DNA of 54,987 nucleotides from Nocardia camponoti (GCF_014646135.1 NZ_BMMW01000008.1:1-54987), one strand, 5' to 3'; counted from the first letter of the stretch, positions 46,343 to 54,134 are shown. The notes: generated from the sequence alone by a model not told the origin. Numbers and translations: made by a program.

Positions 46343-47731
46343 ATGACTCGGATGTCGCCACGTGACGCGACGATGTGGTGGTTGTCGGGCCGAACTAACA
46401 ACGACATCTTCGCGCTGTACGCGTTCGCTGAAACCGAAAGCAGTACAGCGCAATTGCGTGAGTTCGTCGAAGAGCGCGCCGCGCTCGTCGGTGACCTCAC
46501 GATCCGTGTGCGGCCAACACGGTTCGACTATCCGCGCTGGGTACCGATGTCTCCTGGCCCGAATCAGTTCATCGCGCACGAGCCGGGCCTTTCGTGGCTG
46601 GCGTGCAGAGCGGCCATCGAAGATCTCATGGGTGGCGAAAGTCTCGATGCCACACGAAGTCCGTGGGAATTGCACGTCTTTCGCGACGTTGCCGAAGTAC
46701 CAGGCTCGTCGGCTCCCACTTTGCTTGCGGTACTGCGACTTTCGCATGCTCTGGCTGACGGAACCCGCGCGACGAAGATCGCCCGTGCGCTGTTTTCCAG
46801 AACCGACGAAGTTATCCACAGGCCGGTGGTTGGAACTGTGGATAACTTACGAAAGCCCCAGGTAGGCGTTGTGGACAACAGTTCAACGTTTGTGGATTCC
46901 TGTGGACAACTCTGTGGAGATCTCGTTGCGAACATCGTTGGGCTGCTCCGGTTTCCAGCCCAAATAGTCCGAACCTTCAGCCGTGCAAGAGAAGCCGAAC
47001 GCGCCAAGCGTCGCCTGTTGGCAGCGACGGCCCGAGGCGAGGTACCACCGCCCGCGCAGACCTTCCCGGCGTCGGTCGTCAACCCATCGAATCTGCCTGT
47101 CGCTCAGCAGATTCGGTTCGTGACGTTCTCCCTTCGTGAGTTCAAAGCAACCGGTCTCCCGGTGACTGTGCTAGCGCTCACCGCAATCAGCAAAGCGCTC
47201 GGTGACCACTTCCCGGACGTGACGACGCTGAGCGCGGCGGTCCCGATGTCGACAAAGGGCAACGCGCGCAACAGCTATCGCACGTTGACGGTCGACCTCC
47301 ATTTGGCCGAGCCTGACTTAACAGCGCGAGCCGAACTCATCGCCAGAGAACTCTACGAGCGTCGTAGGCGAGCGGCGAATGTCACTTTCGCGCAAATAGA
47401 TCGAGTGAGCGAGGCGGTACCCGCGCTCTTCGCAAGGCGTGATGTGGCCAATGCTGACCTCGAAGCGGTACCTGCCGAGCTCGACGGCAACGTCGTCGTT
47501 TCGAGTGGAAACCGCGGGGCGGCCGATCTGCGCTTCCTCGACGCTCCTGTCCTGTTCACGGGCGGTTTTCCCGCATTGGGGACCGTTATGCGGCTGACCC
47601 ACGGCGTGCATGGAATCGGCGAAACCATCGCGCTGTCAGTGCGTTCCGATGTTGGCGTCGTCAGCGACGTCGATGGATATCTCGAACAGCTGACTCGCGC
47701 AGTCGAAGACGTCGTCGCGGCGCACACTTAA
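46343..47731 (+). CDS. Wax ester synthase/diacylglycerol acyltransferase-like protein
   Basis: 462 residues of the WS/DGAT family, which makes triacylglycerol or wax esters from acyl-CoA. The start MSPRDATMWW (4-13) matches the family's usual LSPLDAxFW. The active site normally reads HHxxxDG; here it is S134-H135-A-L-A-D139-G140, so the catalytic second His is kept and the first is Ser. The C-terminal half has PMSTKGNARNSY (the family's PVS-type motif) and a DUF1298-type end. Residues 157-193 form a linker encoded by the DnaA-box cluster and contain repeated VDN. ATG 46343 has no ribosome site. Its TAA interlocks with the convergent XRE stop. Activity is plausible, not certain. Confidence 0.82.
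   Translation: MTRMSPRDATMWWLSGRTNNDIFALYAFAETESSTAQLREFVEERAALVGDLTIRVRPTRFDYPRWVPMSPGPNQFIAHEPGLSWLACRAAIEDLMGGESLDATRSPWELHVFRDVAEVPGSSAPTLLAVLRLSHALADGTRATKIARALFSRTDEVIHRPVVGTVDNLRKPQVGVVDNSSTFVDSCGQLCGDLVANIVGLLRFPAQIVRTFSRAREAERAKRRLLAATARGEVPPPAQTFPASVVNPSNLPVAQQIRFVTFSLREFKATGLPVTVLALTAISKALGDHFPDVTTLSAAVPMSTKGNARNSYRTLTVDLHLAEPDLTARAELIARELYERRRRAANVTFAQIDRVSEAVPALFARRDVANADLEAVPAELDGNVVVSSGNRGAADLRFLDAPVLFTGGFPALGTVMRLTHGVHGIGETIALSVRSDVGVVSDVDGYLEQLTRAVEDVVAAHT
46812..46921. other. Cluster of DnaA boxes inside the acyltransferase gene
   Basis: Perfect boxes: TTATCCACA at 46812-46820 (+), and on the minus strand TTATCCACA at 46837-46845, TTGTCCACA at 46870-46878 and at 46901-46909. 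Near matches on the minus strand: 46891-46899 (GAATCCACA) and 46913-46921 (ATCTCCACA). Six sites in 110 bases, five in one orientation. TTGTCCACA and TTATCCACA are the known high-affinity DnaA sequences. Confidence 0.8.
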
Positions 47732-48120
47732 CTCGCCCGGTCCAGCTCAAACCCGACCGCTCTCAACGCAATTCGCACCGCCGTCGCCGCATCGCTCGCC
47801 GCGACGTGCCCGCTAAGCCCTCCGTCGATGCGGAATCCGCAGTAATATCCGCGCCCACCAAAGCGCGGATGGCTGATCGCGATGAGGGGCGCTTCGATGG
47901 GAAAGAGCGCATCGATGGTGTCGTCATCGGTGGGGCGCGGTGCCCGTTCGGCGTGCACACGCTCGTACCAGTCGATGACGGCTGGCGGTGGCGTGCGCGC
48001 ACCGGTTTCGTAGTGGCCGAGCGCTGATCTGCTGTAGGGCACCCGGGTGGCGAGGGCGGTCAGGGAGAGACCCGCCTGCTCGCGTAGTTGCCGCAATCGA
48101 GCTCCGTCGACGGTGGACAT
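47728..48120 (-). CDS. XRE-family regulator with short C-terminal domain
   Basis: 130 residues. Residues ~7-62 are a Cro/CI helix-turn-helix (LRQLREQAGLSLTALATRVPYSRSALGHYETGARTPPPAVIDWYE). The C-terminal half ends in GGRGYYCGFRIDGGLSGHVAASDAATAVRIALRAVGFEL, a small alpha/beta segment I cannot assign. ATG 48120 is supported by TAGGAT seven bases upstream. The upstream region has two pairs of direct repeats that may be its own operators. Could pair with the DUF397 protein 1.5 kb away. Confidence 0.85.
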   Translation of the reverse strand: MSTVDGARLRQLREQAGLSLTALATRVPYSRSALGHYETGARTPPPAVIDWYERVHAERAPRPTDDDTIDALFPIEAPLIAISHPRFGGRGYYCGFRIDGGLSGHVAASDAATAVRIALRAVGFELDRAS

Positions 48121-48127
48121 GATCGCC

Positions 48128-48133
48128 ATCCTA
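48128..48133 (-). promoter_or_regulatory. -10 box (TAGGAT) of the XRE gene, leaderless type
   Basis: On the minus strand TAGGAT ends seven bases before ATG 48120. Confidence 0.5.
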
Positions 48134-48138
48134 GCTGC

Positions 48139-48214
48139 CCAAAAGGTCTGTCCTGCGACCCATTTGAGCAGGTTGTAGACGATCTGTAGACGGCTTTTGC
48201 TGTCCAAAAGGTCT
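48139..48214. promoter_or_regulatory. Two nested pairs of direct repeats upstream of the XRE gene
   Basis: CCAAAAGGTCT at 48139-48149 and 48204-48214 enclose TGTAGAC at 48174-48180 and 48185-48191 (11 bases apart, one helical turn). Candidate operator sites. Confidence 0.55.
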
Positions 48215-48291
48215 AGCGGCTACCCATACTTCCGATTGTTGGCTGTCACGGGAGACCATTTACGGAGGTGCGCATGCGTGAACCGCATAGG

Positions 48292-48963
48292 CTAGTCGCC
48301 GGGCCAGGATTCGACGTAACCGTTAGTGCGGACCAGTTCGATCAAGAGCTTTTCCGCATCCGCGCGCTCGCGAGCAAGCGCGCTCCAACCCCGTGCGACC
48401 CCATCCGGCCCAGCCGAAGTGGCCCACGAACCGACCGCGTGTGCCCCCTGGGGGTGCAGCGAGTAGTAGATGGAACCGACGGGCCACGCGAGGTCGAGCC
48501 CACGCACCCAACCGGTGACGGCGTCGCCGTCGTGCACGCGCATCTCCCCACGGAAGCCGAGCGCAGGCTCGCGGGATACGACCCCAGCTTCGGTATCGGG
48601 CTCGGCGTCGTCGCAATCCGCCGACCCAGCGTCAAGCAGAAGGTGGTCGCCTTCATGGCGAATGCGTACCGATGCGATTTCCACATTATCGCCGTCGCCT
48701 TCGCCGTTGGTCTGCTTTTGCCAAGCAGCCCACCACTGGCCGGCGAGGTCGACGCGAGTGTCGACAAGCCCGGCGAGTTCGGCAATCGAAATGCCAAGCG
48801 CATCAGCAAGTCGCACCGCTACCGGCAGCGTCGGCGACTGTTCTTCGGCCTCGTATCGCGTGATTTGGCGCGAACTCACCCCGATCGCGGTAGCGAGAGC
48901 TGGCTGCGAAAGCCCAAGCAACCGCCGACGTTCCGAGATGACCTTCCCCGTCCCGGTGTTCAT
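48292..48963 (-). CDS. XRE-family regulator with C-terminal sensor-like domain
   Basis: 223 residues. N-terminal Cro/CI helix-turn-helix (VISERRRLLGLSQPALATAIGVSSRQITRYEAEEQSPTLPVAVRLADALGISIAELAGL, about 8-66). The C-terminal ~150 residues are a mixed domain, with QWWAAWQKQTNGE, VEIASVRIRHEGDHLLLDA and LDLAWPVGSIYYSLHPQGAHAVGSW, which looks like an effector domain but is not one I can name. ATG 48963 has GGAGGCG upstream; an earlier start at 49005 is less likely. A small gene starts divergently 31 bases away, an arrangement common for such regulators. Confidence 0.85.
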   Translation of the reverse strand: MNTGTGKVISERRRLLGLSQPALATAIGVSSRQITRYEAEEQSPTLPVAVRLADALGISIAELAGLVDTRVDLAGQWWAAWQKQTNGEGDGDNVEIASVRIRHEGDHLLLDAGSADCDDAEPDTEAGVVSREPALGFRGEMRVHDGDAVTGWVRGLDLAWPVGSIYYSLHPQGAHAVGSWATSAGPDGVARGWSALARERADAEKLLIELVRTNGYVESWPGD

Positions 48964-48993
48964 ACAGACATCGCCTCCATTGTCGGCCCCTCT

Positions 48994-49236
48994 GTGCGTC
49001 GGCACACCGTCTTCGACGTACCCCTACCCGTTCCCGGCCAGCCGACATCGCGCGAAGCCCAGCGCCGAATCGAGCGACACTGGCGTCGCGAACATGCCGA
49101 CTGCGCCGCCGATTCTTCCATTTCTTCGCTCCAACAGGCTCGTTTCGTCCTTACTGCCCATGCCGAATGCGCGGCGACCTGTTTGCAGTACCTCGCCGCG
49201 ACCGCGTACAGCACCGGTCTGCAAGACGACATCTGA
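48994..49236 (+). CDS. Possible small protein divergent from the XRE gene
   Basis: 80 residues from GTG 48994: a PLPVPGQPTSREAQRRIERHW start region, basic centre, and a C-terminal helix with HAECAATCLQYLAATAY. Cys- and His-bearing helices like this are seen in small proteins encoded beside nocardial XRE regulators, but I cannot name the family. Third-position GC is moderately high. No ribosome site, and the frame extends upstream, antisense to the XRE gene, so the start is uncertain. It fills most of the 337-base gap between the XRE and ThrE genes. Confidence 0.45.
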   Translation: MRRHTVFDVPLPVPGQPTSREAQRRIERHWRREHADCAADSSISSLQQARFVLTAHAECAATCLQYLAATAYSTGLQDDI

Positions 49237-49287
49237 CGACACGACTTCGAACTCGTTGCGTGCCGACGACGACGCCGTTTCCGCCAC

Positions 49288-49293
49288 TACCGT
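49288..49293 (+). promoter_or_regulatory. -10 box (TACCGT) of the ThrE-type gene, leaderless type
   Basis: TACCGT ends seven bases before ATG 49301, which decides the start against the much longer open frame upstream. Confidence 0.55.
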
Positions 49294-49300
49294 CGACGGA

Positions 49301-50713
49301 ATGGGAGTCGACTGGCGCAGCGTGAGTACGCGGGAAGCCGCGCGAAGGCGACTGCGGCTGCTGCGGCCGCGCGCGACGGCCGACAGCGTTGTCGCGGTTC
49401 CAGCCCCCGTGCAGCCGATCGACCTGGCCGACGACGCCCAGGTTTCGGAAGTGCTCGACCTCGCGGTTCGCGTCGGGGAGGTTGTGCTTTCCGCAGGTAC
49501 CGGTGTTGTTGATACGACCGCGCAGGTGCGGTTCATCGCGTCGACGTACGGGCTTAGTCAGTGCGATATCGACGTCACGTTCGACGCCATTCGTATCTGG
49601 GCCGATCGTGGGCCTCGATTGCCACCGGCCAGCGACATGCGGGTCGTGAAGTACCGGTCGCTCGACTTCACCCGACTTGCCGCCGTCGACCGACTTACCC
49701 GCAGGTTGCGCACCCAGCTGGTGCCGATCGGCGAAGCTCACGCCGCGCTCGACGAGATCGTGAGCTCGCGGCACCCTTATCCGCGCTGGGTTTCGACGGC
49801 GGCGTGGTCGTTGCTCGCCGCGTCGATCGCGGTGTTGCTCGGCGGGGATTACGCGCTCGCGGCGATCAGCTTCGCGACAACCGCCGTGATCGACATCGTC
49901 AACCGGATGCTGCACAAGCTGGGCCTGCCACTGTTCTTTCAGCACATCGTCGGCGGTGTGCTCGCCGCGGCGCCCGCGATCGCGCTTACCGCCTATAGCC
50001 CGGAATGGCGCGACGACGCGGCGCTGATCGTCGCGGCAGGGATCACGGTGTTGCTCAGTGGGCAGCAGTTGGTTGGTTCGGTGCAGGACGCCATCACCGG
50101 CGCACCCGTAACGGCAACCGCGCGCATGCTTGAAGTGTTGATGATGACCGGCGGGATCGTCGCGGGTATTGGTCTCGCCCTTAGGTTTTCGACGCTATTC
50201 GGTGTCGCTGTTCCGTCGATTGGCGAGAGCGCTGGCCGGTCGACGGAGTATTTGGCGATCAAACTGATCGCTGGCGCTGTCGCCGCGGTCGCGTTCGCGC
50301 TTGCCTGTTACGCCGAACGTCGCGCGCTGTTCGCCGCCGCGCTTTCCGGCGCTGGCGGCACGATGGTTTTCCTTGCGATCGGTGATATCGGCTTCGGGCC
50401 GGTTGTCTCGTCGGGCGTCGCCGCGACGGCGATCGGCCTTGTCGGTGGTCTGATGGCCCGTCGCGCTTTGACGCCACCGCTTGTTGTCGCGGTAGCTGGC
50501 ATCACACCGCTGCTGCCTGGTCTGAAGGTGTATCGGGGGCTATACGCCCTGCTCGAAGACGAGACGCTGCTCGGCTTCGGCCAGATCCTCGGCGCTTTTG
50601 GCGTTGGCTGCGCGCTGGCCGCCGGCGTGATCTTGGGCGAATGGTTCGACCGTTTGCTGAGTCGTCGAGCGGCCCCTCGCGCCTACGACCCGGCTTACAC
50701 AAGCGACCGCTAG
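49301..50713 (+). CDS. ThrE-type threonine/serine exporter
   Basis: 470 residues. The N-terminal soluble part plus five helices is ThrE_1/DUF1212 (VLDLAVRVGEVVLSAGTGVVDTTAQVRFIASTYGL near 52-86; HPYPRW near 162-167); the C-terminal part is ThrE_2/DUF3815 (TPLLPGLKVYRGLYALLEDE near 405-424). Fused single-chain form as in Corynebacterium ThrE and Rv3737. Exports threonine and serine using the membrane potential or proton gradient. Its TAG interlocks with the stop of DUF5994. Confidence 0.9.
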   Translation: MGVDWRSVSTREAARRRLRLLRPRATADSVVAVPAPVQPIDLADDAQVSEVLDLAVRVGEVVLSAGTGVVDTTAQVRFIASTYGLSQCDIDVTFDAIRIWADRGPRLPPASDMRVVKYRSLDFTRLAAVDRLTRRLRTQLVPIGEAHAALDEIVSSRHPYPRWVSTAAWSLLAASIAVLLGGDYALAAISFATTAVIDIVNRMLHKLGLPLFFQHIVGGVLAAAPAIALTAYSPEWRDDAALIVAAGITVLLSGQQLVGSVQDAITGAPVTATARMLEVLMMTGGIVAGIGLALRFSTLFGVAVPSIGESAGRSTEYLAIKLIAGAVAAVAFALACYAERRALFAAALSGAGGTMVFLAIGDIGFGPVVSSGVAATAIGLVGGLMARRALTPPLVVAVAGITPLLPGLKVYRGLYALLEDETLLGFGQILGAFGVGCALAAGVILGEWFDRLLSRRAAPRAYDPAYTSDR

Positions 50714-51096
50714 GAAACGTCGACGAGCGAGTGCGGGCCGAGCGCGGCGACTTCGGCGGGCGCGGGGTCTTGAATCCTGGGTTTGCCTGCGGCCCACCGC
50801 ATTTGGCTGCGCGCGGCAGCAGGGTCGGCGTTAGCGGGCACCACAAGCAGCGCCAACGTGGCGTCGTTGCTGCCGACCAGGTGCATGATGCGTGCGCTCT
50901 CGGACGCTTCGTCAGTCCAGTCGAAGCCAAGACGCGCGAGCTGGCCGATACGCGGAGCGACGGCACCAACGAGCTGGTGGATTTCGGTCATCGGCTGATC
51001 GGTGCGCGGCCACCATGCACCGTCGATGGCACCGCTTGACGCGGTGTCGCAGTCGCGAAGCATCAGCCGGATAGGACCGGCGGTTGGGGTTGTCAC
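50710..51096 (-). CDS. DUF5994 family protein
   Basis: 128 residues. IRLMLRDC near the start, then GAIDGAWWPRTDQPMTEIHQLVGAVAPRIGQLARLGFDWTD (about 22-62), the G-x-DGAWWPR signature of DUF5994, a small beta-rich actinobacterial protein of unknown role, commonly stress-regulated by report. GTG 51096 begins the conserved part. No signal peptide. Stop interlocked with ThrE on CTAG. Confidence 0.85.
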   Translation of the reverse strand: MTTPTAGPIRLMLRDCDTASSGAIDGAWWPRTDQPMTEIHQLVGAVAPRIGQLARLGFDWTDEASESARIMHLVGSNDATLALLVVPANADPAAARSQMRWAAGKPRIQDPAPAEVAALGPHSLVDVS

Positions 51097-51285
51097 GGCG
51101 TGTGTTCACTTTCGAGTTCTAGGTGGCATGCGCGTGTTCATTCACGCGCAAAGATGGGAGTACCCACTCACGTGTGGTGGCACTCACAACATCCCCCGGG
51201 CGACTTGAAGTCGCTAAGGTGCCGCCTCACTCATGGGCTTGGTGAAGTGATGCTAACGCGCACCACCGACAGGTTCACCACAATA

Positions 51286-51326
51286 AAAACAGGGCCCGTA
51301 CCGGCGAACCGGTAAGGGCCCTGCTT
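51286..51326 (-). terminator. Terminator of tRNA-Ser(GGA)
   Basis: On the minus strand, nested stems GCAGGGCCC and TACCGG pair with their complements and are followed by TTTTT, directly after the tRNA. The 51097-51285 region has no other feature I can support. Confidence 0.85.
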
Positions 51327-51329
51327 TGG

Positions 51330-51414
51330 CGGAGGATAGGGGATTTGAACCCCTGAGGGCGTTAACCCAACCCGCGTTCCAGGCGAGCGCCATAGGCCAC
51401 TAGGCGAATCCTCC
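51330..51414 (-). tRNA. tRNA-Ser (anticodon GGA)
   Basis: Acceptor GGAGGAT/ATCCTCC with discriminator G, anticodon stem CTCGC/GCGGG (one G-T pair), loop CTGGAAC, long variable arm; CCA encoded (51327-51329). Confidence 0.94.
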
Positions 51415-51457
51415 GTTGAGCAGCATAGCGGGTGAACACGGGTTCCAACAAAACGGG

Positions 51458-52492
51458 TTACTTCTTGAGCGCGCTGAGCACCTTACGGACCTGCGACTGG
51501 CACGCGGTGTCCATCGCCTTTTGGTCGTAGCCGGAGTTGGTGCGAATCTCGATTTTCACCTTGACCGAGATGTTGCTGTCGTGGGTCGCGCAGATGTAGG
51601 TGTAATCGTTCGGGATCGACGAGTACATCTGCTGCTGAGCGGCGAAATAGGCCTCCGAGCCAAGCCCGCTGATCGAGCCCTGGTCGTAGCCCTTGCCGGT
51701 GGTTCGGGTGTCGCTCGACTTCCAGCGCGCGTAGTCGGATTCGGTCTCGCTGCCCGACTTGAACGCGACGTTAAGACTGATATCGGCCTCGGGTGGGTTG
51801 CGACCGGGTTCCTTGTTGGAGATATCGCAGTCGTAGGTGCCGCCGCCGCTGTAATCGGACGGCTTGTACTCGCGGTGCGTCGTCGTTTCGCGGGTGCTCG
51901 ACCACTGGTTGAGCACGCTCGGGTCGATCAGCTCGCACGAGTTCTTGCCATCTTTGAACGCGTAGCTGCCCGCCCACTTGCTGCTGTCGGGCTTGAACGG
52001 GTCAATGGGTGACTTTTTGTCGTCGTCGCCACCGCTGCTTGCTGCCACGGCGACGAGCACGATCACCAGCAGCGCGACAACGCCGAACACGCCGCCCAAG
52101 ACCCACCAGGTCGCCTTGTTTCCGCCGCCCGATGACGGCGGTCGAGGGGGCTGCACCGGCGGCGGCGAGCCCCACGCGGGCTGCGGTGCCTGCTGATATT
52201 GCGGCTGATATCCCGTCTGTTGCGGTTGGTATCCGGTCTGCTGGGGTGCGGCGAAGGGCTGTTGCTGCTGGTAGGCGGGCTGGGAACCGTACTGCGGTTG
52301 CGCCTGGTACGCGCCGAGGTCGGGGGCGCGCAGCAACGTCGGGTCGGCGGGTGGGGTAGCACCGCCGAGACTGCCGAGGTCGGCGCGCAACAGTGTCGGG
52401 TCGGCCTGGTTCGGATTGGGCGTCGCGCCCGGACCCGGTTGTTCCCACCACTGGGCATTCGAGTCTGGCGGTTGATTATTCGGACCGGTCAC
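51458..52492 (-). CDS. One-helix membrane protein with Q/P/Y-rich cytoplasmic part and exported domain
   Basis: 344 residues: a disordered N-terminal part with two DPTLLRA/PDLG repeats and several QPQQTGYQP units (to about 130), one membrane helix (ATWWVLGGVFGVVALLVIVLVAVAA, about 137-161), then an outer domain of ~180 residues with Cys in KNSCELI, TYDCDISN, YICATH and TACQSQV, probably two disulfides. The outer domain vaguely resembles DUF3558-type lipoprotein domains. GTG 52492 follows AGGAGGGG; ATG 52519 is an alternative. The longer frame back to 52738 overlaps the SRP RNA and is rejected. Confidence 0.75.
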   Translation of the reverse strand: MTGPNNQPPDSNAQWWEQPGPGATPNPNQADPTLLRADLGSLGGATPPADPTLLRAPDLGAYQAQPQYGSQPAYQQQQPFAAPQQTGYQPQQTGYQPQYQQAPQPAWGSPPPVQPPRPPSSGGGNKATWWVLGGVFGVVALLVIVLVAVAASSGGDDDKKSPIDPFKPDSSKWAGSYAFKDGKNSCELIDPSVLNQWSSTRETTTHREYKPSDYSGGGTYDCDISNKEPGRNPPEADISLNVAFKSGSETESDYARWKSSDTRTTGKGYDQGSISGLGSEAYFAAQQQMYSSIPNDYTYICATHDSNISVKVKIEIRTNSGYDQKAMDTACQSQVRKVLSALKK

Positions 52493-52627
52493 GCGGTGCA
52501 CCCCTCCTAGAATCTGCATCGGCCGGGGACCTCCCCCTCGCGATATTGCGACGATCGTAGCCAGCCGACACCGATCGTGGGCATCCCGATTGTTGTCATT
52601 GCCCGTTCTGGCGCTACACTGGCCGAC

Positions 52628-52715
52628 GGATCCCGCGTGACGCGTATCTTGTGAACTCCCCCAGGGCCGGAAGGCAGCAAGGGTCAACGAGCTCTGCCGG
52701 GTGCGCGGGGTCCCC
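52628..52715 (+). ncRNA. ffs: 4.5S RNA (small SRP RNA)
   Basis: RNA of the signal recognition particle. The universally conserved domain IV sequence GGCCGGAAGGCAGCA lies at the tip, and outer arms GGATCCCGCG (52628) and CGCGGGGTCC (52704-52713) pair with one wobble to close an ~86-base hairpin. A short T-rich tail follows. It is beside the aspartate aminotransferase gene. Confidence 0.93.
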
Positions 52716-52803
52716 TTTATTTTCCCCCGGCTGGCCATCTGGGCTGGGGATGCGCCGGGTAACGTGGCACCGACCCCCCTTGCTGCTTCGAAAGGCTGCT
52801 CCG

Positions 52804-54096
52804 ATGCCCCGGCAAACGCAGATCGGTTTGATGAGCCACGGCGAACTCGTGTCCGAACACGAGGCCCAGACCGCGAATTACGCGACGCTCAAGACCGAGA
52901 AGCTCACGCTGGACCTCACCCGAGGTAAGCCATCGCCCGAGCAGTTAGATCTATCCGCCCGGTTACTCACGCTTCCCGGCGAAGACGATTTCCGCGATGC
53001 GAGCGGCACCGACTGTCGCAATTACGGTGGGCTCACCGGATTGCCTGAGCTGCGCGCGATCTTCGGCGAATTGCTTGGCATCGACGTCGACAACATCGTG
53101 GCTGGCAATAACGCGAGCCTCGAAATCATGCACGACATCATCATCTTCGCGATGCTCTACGGTTTTCCCGATTCGCCACGTCCGTGGGCGCGGGAAGAAA
53201 CCGTCAAATGGCTTTGTCCCGCACCGGGTTACGACCGCCACTTCGCGATCACCGAGGCCCTCGGCATTGAGATGATCCCCGTGCCGATGAACAACGACGG
53301 CCCCGACGTGCACGTAATCGCCGACCTCATCGCCAACGACCCGACCATCAAGGGCCTGTGGGCAGTTCCCAACTACTCCAACCCTTCTGGTGCGGTGTTC
53401 TCGGAAGAGGTTGTGCGCGAACTGGTTTCGCTTCCTGCCGCCGCTCCCGATTTCAAGCTGTTCTGGGACAACGCGTACGCGGTACATCCGCTTACCGATA
53501 CCGCGGCGCCGATTGTCGACGTGCTCGGTCTCGCCGCCGCCGCTGGTCATCCCGACCGACCGCTGGTTTTCGCGTCCACGTCCAAGATCACCTTCGCAGG
53601 TGCGGGCGTGAGCTTCTTCGGTGCGTCGAAGACCAACATCGACTGGTATTTGAGCCACGCGTCGAAGAAGAGCATCGGCCCCGACAAGCTCAACCAGCTG
53701 CGGCACCTGCGCTTTTTCGGCGATGCCGAAGGCGTGCGTGCACACATGCAAAAGCATCGCGAGCTGCTTGAGCCGAAGTTCGCGCTGGTCCGCCGCATCT
53801 TGGAAGACCGCCTCGGCGCGTCGAAGGTTGCCTCGTGGACCGAGCCGAAGGGCGGCTACTTCATCAGCCTCGACGTGCTCGAAGGCACCGCGGCGCGCGT
53901 GATCGCGCTCGCGAAAGAGGCGGGCATCGCGCTCACGGCCGCCGGTTCGGCGTTCCCATACGGCAACGACCCCGAAGACCGCAACATCCGCATCGCCCCC
54001 AGCTTCCCGCAGTTGCCGGAATTGGAAAAGGCGATGGACGGGCTCGCGACCTGCGTTTTGCTCGCCGCTACCGAGAAAATGCTCGAACAACACTGA
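52804..54096 (+). CDS. aspC: Aspartate aminotransferase (Rv3722c type)
   Basis: 430 residues of the unusual fold-I subgroup that includes M. tuberculosis Rv3722c, the main aspartate aminotransferase there. Seen: LDLTRGKPSPEQLDLS near 39-54, NYGGLTGLPELR near 76-87, NNASLEIMHD near 102-111, CPAPGYDRHFAITE near 139-152, NPSGAVFS near 194-201, FWDNAYAVH (PLP Asp) near 220-228 and FASTSKITFAGAG with the PLP lysine near 263. ATG 52804 gives a normal length; ATG 52831 is a reasonable alternative. The HhH-GPD gene follows after 38 bases. Confidence 0.93.
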   Translation: MPRQTQIGLMSHGELVSEHEAQTANYATLKTEKLTLDLTRGKPSPEQLDLSARLLTLPGEDDFRDASGTDCRNYGGLTGLPELRAIFGELLGIDVDNIVAGNNASLEIMHDIIIFAMLYGFPDSPRPWAREETVKWLCPAPGYDRHFAITEALGIEMIPVPMNNDGPDVHVIADLIANDPTIKGLWAVPNYSNPSGAVFSEEVVRELVSLPAAAPDFKLFWDNAYAVHPLTDTAAPIVDVLGLAAAAGHPDRPLVFASTSKITFAGAGVSFFGASKTNIDWYLSHASKKSIGPDKLNQLRHLRFFGDAEGVRAHMQKHRELLEPKFALVRRILEDRLGASKVASWTEPKGGYFISLDVLEGTAARVIALAKEAGIALTAAGSAFPYGNDPEDRNIRIAPSFPQLPELEKAMDGLATCVLLAATEKMLEQH

Positions 54097-54134
54097 GCCG
54101 TCGCGCCTCGGGTGAATTGTGTCACCATTGGTTA

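Noticed and set aside
48268..48990. Plus-strand frame extending the small protein upstream
   Set aside because: Antisense to the clear XRE helix-turn-helix protein; only the part after ~48994 is kept as a candidate.
48470..49300. N-terminal extension of the ThrE protein
   Set aside because: Low-complexity translation of XRE antisense; ThrE similarity and the -10 box both start at 49301.
52493..52738. N-terminal extension of the one-helix protein
   Set aside because: Overlaps the SRP RNA in antisense; the ribosome site supports GTG 52492.
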